The position numbers were made by a program, and so were the translations under genes. Of a stretch of 64,000 nt of DNA, positions 57,661-64,000 are shown piece by piece; position 1 is the first letter of the stretch, and the number at the start of each line of letters is the position of its first letter. Source of the DNA: Uranotaenia lowii (taxonomy: Eukaryota; Arthropoda; Insecta; Diptera; Culicidae); NCBI RefSeq assembly GCF_029784155.1, contig NC_073691.1, positions 120,280,226 through 120,344,225 of the forward strand, given 5' to 3'. The notes beneath the pieces were generated by a model that saw only the letters and a program-made list of their open reading frames with translations, was not told where the DNA came from and made no database searches.

Positions 57661-57858
57661 AACAGAGTAGTCAATGGTTTGACGTTTTCTTTCCACCAGC
57701 CTTTTAAATATAGGACATTCAACACTATATGCGTAATGATTTGTGTCAAGTTTTGTTTTCCTTTCTGTGTTCATTCTTAAACAATTGGCGCACCGACTTG
57801 AATCAGAATCAAATTTTCTACACTTTGTATGGGTACAATTTTTTTCATTTGTTGCCAC
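57658..57858 (-). CDS. LINE ORF1, C-terminal zinc-knuckle part (5' truncated)
   Basis: 66 codons survive upstream of the TAG. They hold Cys-rich motifs: C7, C12, then 'CANC' (22-25), His 39 and 'ECPIFKR' (Cys 46). This arrangement fits a CCHC-type knuckle as in LINE ORF1 proteins that coat the element RNA. There is no ATG; the frame opens at a GTG after a TAA, consistent with loss of the 5' part on insertion. The stop context is TAG-CAA-TCA and ORF2 follows in the same frame after eight sense codons. Confidence 0.8.
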   Translation of the reverse strand: MATNEKNCTHTKCRKFDSDSSRCANCLRMNTERKTKLDTNHYAYSVECPIFKRLVERKRQTIDYSV

Positions 57859-57900
57859 TTATTTCACATAGAAATTTCTGTGATAAGACTTAGCTTTGTG

Positions 57901-58645
57901 AAACTGTATCGACTGTGTTCGACAAACTCGACAACGATTCGATAGCGTCTGGAGACCAAGCAGGGCACAACGATGAGCATAAGGTGGCAGGTTTAAAGGA
58001 TTCTCCCAGGGTAGCTCACGAAGAGCATAACGCACAAATCGTCGTTGAATTGCCTCAAAACGCGTAATCCAAGCAGCTTCGAAAGGCCACCATACCAGGC
58101 TCGCCGATTCCAGTATTGATCGAACCAGGCAGCAATACAGGCAGCTCGCAAGCAGATCGGATCGGTGAATTCTTTACTCAAACGTATGATGAATCCCAGC
58201 ATGCGGTTTGCCTTTTCAAGTACCACAGAGTAATGACGTTTAAAAGTCATACGACTGTCCAATAAGACGCCAAGATTCTTTATTTCCTCCACACGATTCA
58301 ACTGCTCACCCAGTATATTGTAATTATACAAGAACGGATGTTTCCTGCGCCCAAATGTTGTAATACAGCACTTCGAAACGCTCAAAACCAATAAATTACA
58401 GGCACACCAGCTCACTACTATGTCCAGGAAGCGTTGTAACGCGTAACAATCAGCTAGACTGTTTATAACTTAATATATTTTTAGATCGTCCGCATACTGG
58501 AGAACGCCACATCCCATGAGTAGCAAATTTATATCATTACAGAACAGCGTAAACAATAATGGACCCAGATTCCTGCCTTGTGGTACGCCAGAGTTTGGAA
58601 TGAAATCAAAAGATGAATGAAAGTTCCATAGAGACAACATATTTT
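57901..58645 (-). pseudogene. old LINE, RT palm and thumb part (split)
   Basis: The minus strand carries 'NSGVPQGRNLGPLLFTLFCN' (about 58545-58605), then 'GVLQYADDLKIY' with the catalytic YADD (about 58480-58515). Next are 'LGVLLDSRMTFKRHYSVVLE' (about 58217-58290) and 'LPPYAHRCALLGLQTLSNRC' (about 57930-57990). It ends after 'RTQSIQF', where the younger LINE begins, and continues at 54463. An early TAA after the YADD box and frame changes show it was already dead. Sequence upstream of 58645 (fingers, endonuclease) is not found, so this copy was 5' truncated. Confidence 0.85.
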
Positions 58646-58786
58646 TGTTGAACTATAAGCAAGTTAGCAAGTAAATTCTTCAAAGGATGTTCTATGGTGC
58701 ACTTAACAGGAAGATTGGAATGTTGAAAAAAAAAAGGGTAAACCATGCCTTAGGTGCCAAGGTCGGGTACATTTACCCTACACCAT
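58646..58786. other. no feature seen
   Basis: Short AT-rich segment; 58740-58780 has 'gccaaggtcgggtacattta', a near copy of a block at 37499. Confidence 0.4.
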
Positions 58787-58945
58787 ATTCGAACCCCATA
58801 GCTTCGTAAGAACTGTTATGGAGTGAATGTATTGAGTTCATGTAGGGTATATTTTGGAATCAGGTGTCAATCAGGTGGGCTAGTTTACTTACAGGTATTC
58901 CGGCACTCGTTTATATACAAAGCTAGTTGGCAATTAATTGAATAT
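58787..58945 (+). repeat. 3' module of the dispersed modular repeat
   Basis: 'gaaccccatagcttcgtaag', 'caatcaggtgggctagttta', 'cttacaggtattccggcact' and 'ttggcaattaattgaatatc' match the second half of the repeat at 45284-45580. Confidence 0.8.
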
Positions 58946-59336
58946 CCTTTTTTATAACCAAGCAACCAAAAGTCTCATAAAAAAGGTCAAACACAGCTTA
59001 ATCAGCGTAACCAATATGCTGAAGTTCATTTGATTCAGACTAAAATTTAAGTTCTTATTGAATCTTTGAAGTTCCATTACATACAGATTTGAACGGCCTT
59101 CTGTTCAGCTCACAAGTAATCGTTTAATCAGCAACAAATAAATCTCTCCTCTTCTCTCTTACTTCAGTCACCATCAGCCCATGTGGTGCTGCCGGTTTCT
59201 CGGCATTCATCATTATTCCTCTCATCACCTCAACTCATCTGAATTATTTGCTTTGTTTTGACTTTGTTCGATACATGCCGGCACGCAGTCCACAGTTCTA
59301 CTACACATTTGTTTTATTTGCTTACTCAAAAAATAG
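58946..59336. other. no gene recognised
   Basis: C/T-rich in 59140-59230; no coding frame of note. Confidence 0.35.
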
Positions 59337-59412
59337 TCCTGAAACCAGATTTAAACCGCGAACCTTCGAGATGATAGCCAAACACGCTACCACGAGGCCA
59401 CGCCTAGATGTT
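59337..59412 (-). repeat. tRNA-derived SINE head or tRNA fossil
   Basis: Minus strand: 'tggcctcgtggtagcgtg' fits an A box and 'ggtttaaatctg' a B box with the usual spacing. The acceptor ends do not pair well. It belongs to neither of the other two tRNA-like families in this window. Confidence 0.55.
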
Positions 59413-59838
59413 GCCTTACCGCAGCTGTGGTAATAAGCTTTCATAGAATACCTGCAAGGGCAGCCAGCTGTCAGCAGCGAAGACGCATGTTAATTATGAC
59501 TCAAACACATTACCAAACAGCATTTAAATCAAACATCCGTTAAAATAATAGATATCGGTTGAAAAAAAATGGACTTCCATGTTTGTAACTTTTGAGGTTC
59601 ATGAATTGCTTCAACTGATTTTCAATGTGTAATAAATTCGTGGTAAGTAAATACAATTGGACGAAATGTTTTAAAGCGGAAAAATACTGTTTTCAAAAAC
59701 AATCCTTTGCGAGTTAGCTTTAAGTTGTTCTGAGTTGAAATTTCAATATAAATTATACATTTCAACAACTTCCAAGCTACAACAAATGATTTTTTAATTA
59801 TGTGCCCTTTCGCTCACATTGCATATTCATGAAATGGC
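59413..59838. other. no feature seen
   Basis: AT-rich sequence with no recognisable element. Confidence 0.35.
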
Positions 59839-59839
59839 G

Positions 59840-60105
59840 GACATGTCTCAAAAAAGGCTATTTGAGGAACATTTTGGAACTAAAAGTCCATAAAAGGCTA
59901 TTTGAGAGCCAATTTGTAACTTTTGTACTGAATGGACGCGATTGACATGTCACAAAAAATGGCTATTTAAGGAACTTTTTGGAACTTCAAGTCCTTAGAA
60001 GGCTAATTGAGGCCCTATTTGTAACTTTAATACTGAGTGATGCGATTGACGTGTCACAAAAAGGCTATTTGAGTAACATTTTGTAACTTTCATGCTCGTA
60101 TTCGA
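59840..60105 (+). repeat. 104-bp tandem repeat, ~2.5 units
   Basis: 'gacatgtctcaaaaaaggct' at 59840, 'gacatgtcacaaaaaatggc' at 59944 and 'gacgtgtcacaaaaaggct' at 60048 give an exact 104-bp period. Each unit holds two 'ggctatttgag' sub-blocks. Confidence 0.9.
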
Positions 60106-62514
60106 GAAAATTCGGTACCAACTTCCTTTGGAACCTTTTCTTCGTCAAGAACATTTTTTTATACACAAAATGTAAGTGGAATACATAGCAAATCCGCGAT
60201 TCGCTTAGATGGGGCATAACAGAGCATGTTTCCCCATATCAAACTCTACCCTGCCAGCAAAGCAATATTGTTAATGAATGACTCTGAAAACAATCTCAAC
60301 TCAATAGTAGAAAAAAACCCAACCAGCATTGGTGGCAACAGCAATGAAGAAGATTAAAAAACAAACAACAACCGCATCCTAGTAGGAATAAAGTTTCCAA
60401 ATTGAGCAGTATGCACAATCAGGACAAACGATTGCTGAAGATTTCGATTCCCAAAGCCAATCAAGGTGCAAACATTGTTCCTGCATCTTGTTTCGAGCTT
60501 TCGGGAAATTCCGCACCGATGATGGCGGGTAACCACTAGAACCAACCGAAAATTCATCCCGATCTTTTCGGGTTATTTCACGCTTTCAAGTTTCCGGGAC
60601 ATGAGTGGAAGCCATTTTCACCGAGGAACCGTATCGGCAAGCACTACTCCAGCGCCAAGAATGCCGGGGAAAATGTTTTAGAAAGCTTTTAAGATAATCA
60701 TTATTTATGTGCAAACTGTTCGAGCTCGAGGAGCAGCACCCAGAACAAGAATATAGAGGGCATAGCCGAAAATGAAACTCTTGCTCTAGCCGCGTTTTTT
60801 GAACCAACCTTCGGCGAATGGCTGAAGAGTTGAGAGCAAAGTGGAGGTTGGCGGAAGGTTCTTCTGAAAAAATGGTATTCATTCGCTTCCTTCAAGTGTA
60901 CAGCATCCGACAAGTTTTAGTCGTTTTGGGGTTACATTTTGCGAGCACCAAGATCTCTTATCAGCGAAGCAGGACAAAGCGAGTCACTCGAAAAGATCAA
61001 CACAAAGAATTGTTCGCTTACCCCATCCAAATTGTACGCCACGACAGTCAAGGAGATTGTTGATTTTATGATTTATCCCGTTTAGTGAGCACCAACTCCT
61101 GCTTTGGTTCCTGTCAAAAAAAAAACAGTCAACGAAAATGAATCAGTCTCTGGGTCAACTCTACCCCCGCCTTGCTGCTTCGTATCTACGCGGCACGGTC
61201 CTGTCAAGCCGGGGATTTAGATTCAGAATCCAGGCCATGCCGTTTCTCGAAGCATCATCAGATTTGTACAAAGCAGAGCTGGGAAAATGAGATCCGTTTT
61301 CCGAGATAAATTTATAGCAAAATGTTTCACAAACAGATATAAAATGGAGCAAGAATAGCGAAATTTACGGAAAAAAGAGAGTGTATGGCGAGGTAAGCTT
61401 GCTTCGCTTGGTGTGGCGCAACGAGGGTGCTTTGATGGGTGCTGCAAGCAAGGAAGCACACACAGAGCGTACGACCAGCACCAACACAGCAGCAGAGACG
61501 CCTGTTGCGATGAAGTGTAAAATTGTGGATACGAGCTACGCTGAAAGACAAAGAATTCCGGAAATTACTGCTTGCTCGTCACTTTAGTTGTGATACCCAA
61601 ACGAAAGCACGAGATTCGCATTTTCACTACCGGTTGGTTCAGTGGCGACGATGAATTTTCTTTTTCTCGCTTGAACATTACACCCAGATTGGTAACCGAT
61701 TACGAAATTCTTTCACCCTTGGATCTTTGGATCATGCATAAATCTGGCATCATAAACTAAAGCAGGCCACGTCCTGTTTTGTTCAAAATTAGTCCGCCTT
61801 CCCACTTTTGCATGGAATGTCCCATATTTCCCTTGTAGAGTTTTCTCAACTGAAAAATTAAACCTGTATGTATAGGTCCAGCCTATGTCTGTGTGGCTTG
61901 GCCTTCGAATTGCTTCTCAGTCTTCCACGGCTAGGGTGGAAGGATTTACCAGTTTTTTACAAATCCGGTATTTCGGTATTTGTAAATTATAAAACCGATA
62001 AAAACGGGGAAACATTTTCAATTGAAAAATATGGTATTGTGCCTCTAAAATAACCCTTTATCATAAATCTCTCATGAAAATCATAATATTTATCATCGTC
62101 ATTTTATCATAATAATTTCGCTGTGAGGTTGCAAAATTTTTAGAAGTTTCGTATAATTTTCAACGTAACTATTTTTGTCCTATACTCTGTAATACAGTAT
62201 TCAAATTTAAGAACAGATTTGACAGATTTACTAAACATATTTATAGACTTTCATAAAAAATATTTGAATTCGATTTACAAAAAGATTTTTCGTTAAAACA
62301 ATAACTTTATTTGATAAGACAAACACTAATAAAACACTATTTTAGTTTTTGGTTGACTCATAGAATAACAATAATCTGTAATTGTCTGTTCTGTTGTTGA
62401 AAACACGGATGTTATTTCCCGCAACGTAGGTCGTGATTGCATTAAGTTCGCCTTTTCAAAATTAAAACAAACAAATAGATTTTTTTTTTTTAAAACCAGT
62501 CAATTTTATTTTTT
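60106..62514. other. no gene recognised
   Basis: 60340-61640 is GC-richer than average and has many overlapping open frames on both strands (60586-60913 minus, 60818-61063 plus, 61223-61551 minus, 61381-61587 plus). None shows a domain, and none is clearly better than its opposite strand. Possibly unique or regulatory DNA. Confidence 0.35.
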
Positions 62515-62515
62515 T

Positions 62516-62580
62516 ATATAAAGACATACACCGTCTTAGCCGATTTAGGCTCTTCTGACTGAATAAATGACATGGACATT
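62516..62580 (-). repeat. SINE 3' tail, minus strand
   Basis: The complement reads 'catttattcagtcagaagag' then 'cctaaatcggctaagacggt' then 'gtatgtc', the same tail as the SINE at 25453. Upstream there is a small hairpin, 'gacatggacatttatccatg'. Confidence 0.85.
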
Positions 62581-62614
62581 TATCCATGTCCAAGCAACCA
62601 TATTTATTAAGCAA

Positions 62615-64000
62615 CTAGCTGAACCGGTGTGCTTTGCTACACCTTTCAAAAACAAATGGTATTTTCAGACATTATTCAAATTTTTATTGTTTTGTTGGCA
62701 TTATTTTAAATCAAATTATAACATAATTCAAAGGCAACCGCTATAAAATAAGAGCTGCAGCTGGAGTTTTGAATTGCAATACAAAGATGGCTAAAACTAT
62801 TTTTTTTTGAAAATTTTTATTTGTTTCTTTAAGCTTCGCCCTGAGCTGGGAGGATCTCAAATTAATCATACGCAAACAATCTAACTTATAAAATATGGCT
62901 ATTTTTGCTTGATATGTTCTGAATTTATGCTAAGAAACTGATAAGAAAGCCCCCGCTGTCCTTCCCGTAACCCCCTGCTGAATGGAGATCGTGATCTTAA
63001 ATAATCATACCCATTTTTTCGAACCCAAAAATCCTCTTATATGATTGATAAGTTTTCAAGCTTAACAACAAACTTTATATGGAGCCCCACCCTCTCCCCT
63101 TTCTTCCCCTCTCTACACTGTAAAGCGTAGAGATATATCTCGTAACCAAATACCTTTCCAGGCTCCATATGGCCCGTCCCTCCGCCTATGTACCTACTCA
63201 CTGGAAAAAAGATGGTGTTTCAAATAATCATAGAATCATACCAAAATGGTTTCCTTGTTGAGTTTTGTCCATTTCTCGGATTTTGTTTAAAAAAAATAAA
63301 TGTAAGCTTTCCTCTTCCCTTCCTATATTCTCAATTCTATCCTTCTGCAAGAAAGGAATTGTTTCACATAGAAATAATTCTCGTTTTGAAATACCATCCC
63401 ATGCATCCCTTTGCTGTTGTAGTTCTAGAGTTATGCAGTAAAAATTGTATGAAACTTCCCTCCCTCTTAGTTTTCTCCACACTGGAAGAAGGAAAAGGTC
63501 TCAAACAATCATTAGAACATGCCTCGTTTCCAAATACCCTTCCATGCCAAATTTGGATCCATTTGCTTAATTAGTTCGCCAGTTATTTCATAAATTATAA
63601 AAAAAAAGTCCCCTCCCCCTTTATATGTTTCTACTGGAAAGAGGGAGGGGTCTTAAATAATCATAGAAGCATTTTACGTATCCAAATATCCTCCCATGCC
63701 AAATTTGGTTCCATTTGCTTAATTAGTTTTTGAGTTATGTAGAAAATTATAAGAAGACCCCTCTCCCCTTTATATCTTCCTACTGAAAAAAGGGAGGGAT
63801 CTCAAATAATCATAGAAATATTTTTCGTATTAAAATACCCTTCCATGCCAAAATTGGTTCCATTTGGTTTATTAGTTTTCGAGTTATGTAAAAAATATAA
63901 AAGAAGCCCCCTCCCCCTTTCTACTGGAAAAAGGGAGGGGTCTCAAATAATCATTGAAATATTTTTCGTATCCAAATACCTTCCCGTGCCAAATTTGGTC
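62615..64000 (-). mobile_element. Helitron-like element, 3' end plus tandem array (continues off window)
   Basis: On the minus strand the 3' end is 'ggtgtagcaaagcacaccgg' then 'ttcagctag' at 62615, the CTAG terminus of Helitron-like elements. From 62950 to the edge it carries a tandem array of a 141-152-bp unit ('gccaaatttggttccatttg' at 63546, 63698, 63847 and 63988). The spacer part (62640-62940) has no gene. The 128-codon plus frame at 63188-63574 is the array read through and should not be called a gene. Confidence 0.7.

Larger units (their letters stand above)
54466..57900 (-). mobile_element. young L2/CR1-like LINE inserted in the old LINE
   Basis: The borders are inferred from where the reading of the host LINE stops (about 57900) and resumes (about 54463). 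The 3' end carries a short (CAT)n tail (54466-54487 on the plus strand as GAT repeats), as in many LINEs that lack poly-A. It includes a ~375-bp 3' UTR, ORF2 (54862-57633) and only the end of ORF1 (57658-57858), so the copy is 5' truncated. No clear target duplication is visible. The open ORF2 implies a recent insertion. Confidence 0.8.

Noticed and set aside
63188..63574. 128-codon plus frame
   Set aside because: It runs along the edge of the Helitron-associated tandem array, has no domain, and an opposite-strand frame overlaps it.

Overview
This is a eukaryotic, AT-rich, repeat-dominated window, most likely from a large mosquito (culicid) genome. That is inferred from the element spectrum: Tc1/mariner transposases with the DD37E spacing known from mosquitoes, Jockey-type and L2/CR1-like LINEs, tRNA-derived SINEs, Helitron-like elements carrying ~140-bp tandem units, and many TA-flanked MITEs. 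I found no complete host protein-coding gene, rRNA or functional tRNA. The stretch reads as an intergenic region or large intron filled by layers of transposons. The only long intact reading frame is a LINE ORF2 of 923 codons on the minus strand (54862-57633).

Layout. 1-352 holds tandem repeats of a ~150-bp unit; the same family returns at the right edge (62615-64000), so the window is bracketed by it. 420-2408 is a TIR element with a Helitron-like element (611-1910) inside it. 3694-6014 is a Tc1/mariner element whose transposase is split by a second mariner of the DD37E type (3931-5208), with an exact TA duplication inside a tyrosine codon. 10648-12179 has two foldback elements, the second with tRNA-like promoter sequence in its arms. 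12400-13950 is a badly decayed LINE. 16262-17520 is a 139-bp satellite, followed by a third mariner transposase fossil (17665-18075).

18.3-21.6 kb is comparatively non-repetitive and contains the only candidate host exons, all weak. 21.6-30.5 kb is a run of TIR elements and one SINE with a 14-bp target duplication. 33.7-37.3 kb has two MITEs with clear duplications (7 bp and 9 bp). 37.8-45.8 kb holds a truncated SINE, two Jockey fragments, an inverted repeat, a dispersed modular repeat and a short hairpin. 47.9-52.8 kb has more TIR elements. 54.1-58.6 kb is an old LINE interrupted by the young LINE (about 54466-57900). 58.7-62.6 kb is mostly unannotated sequence with SINE fragments and a 104-bp tandem repeat.

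The most interesting feature is in the young LINE. The end of ORF1 (zinc-knuckle domain) and ORF2 (endonuclease plus reverse transcriptase) lie in one frame separated by a single TAG, in the context TAG-CAA-TCA. This fits the UAG-CAR-YYA readthrough signal known from tobamoviruses, and ORF2 has no ATG at its own start. This suggests ORF2 may be made by stop-codon readthrough.
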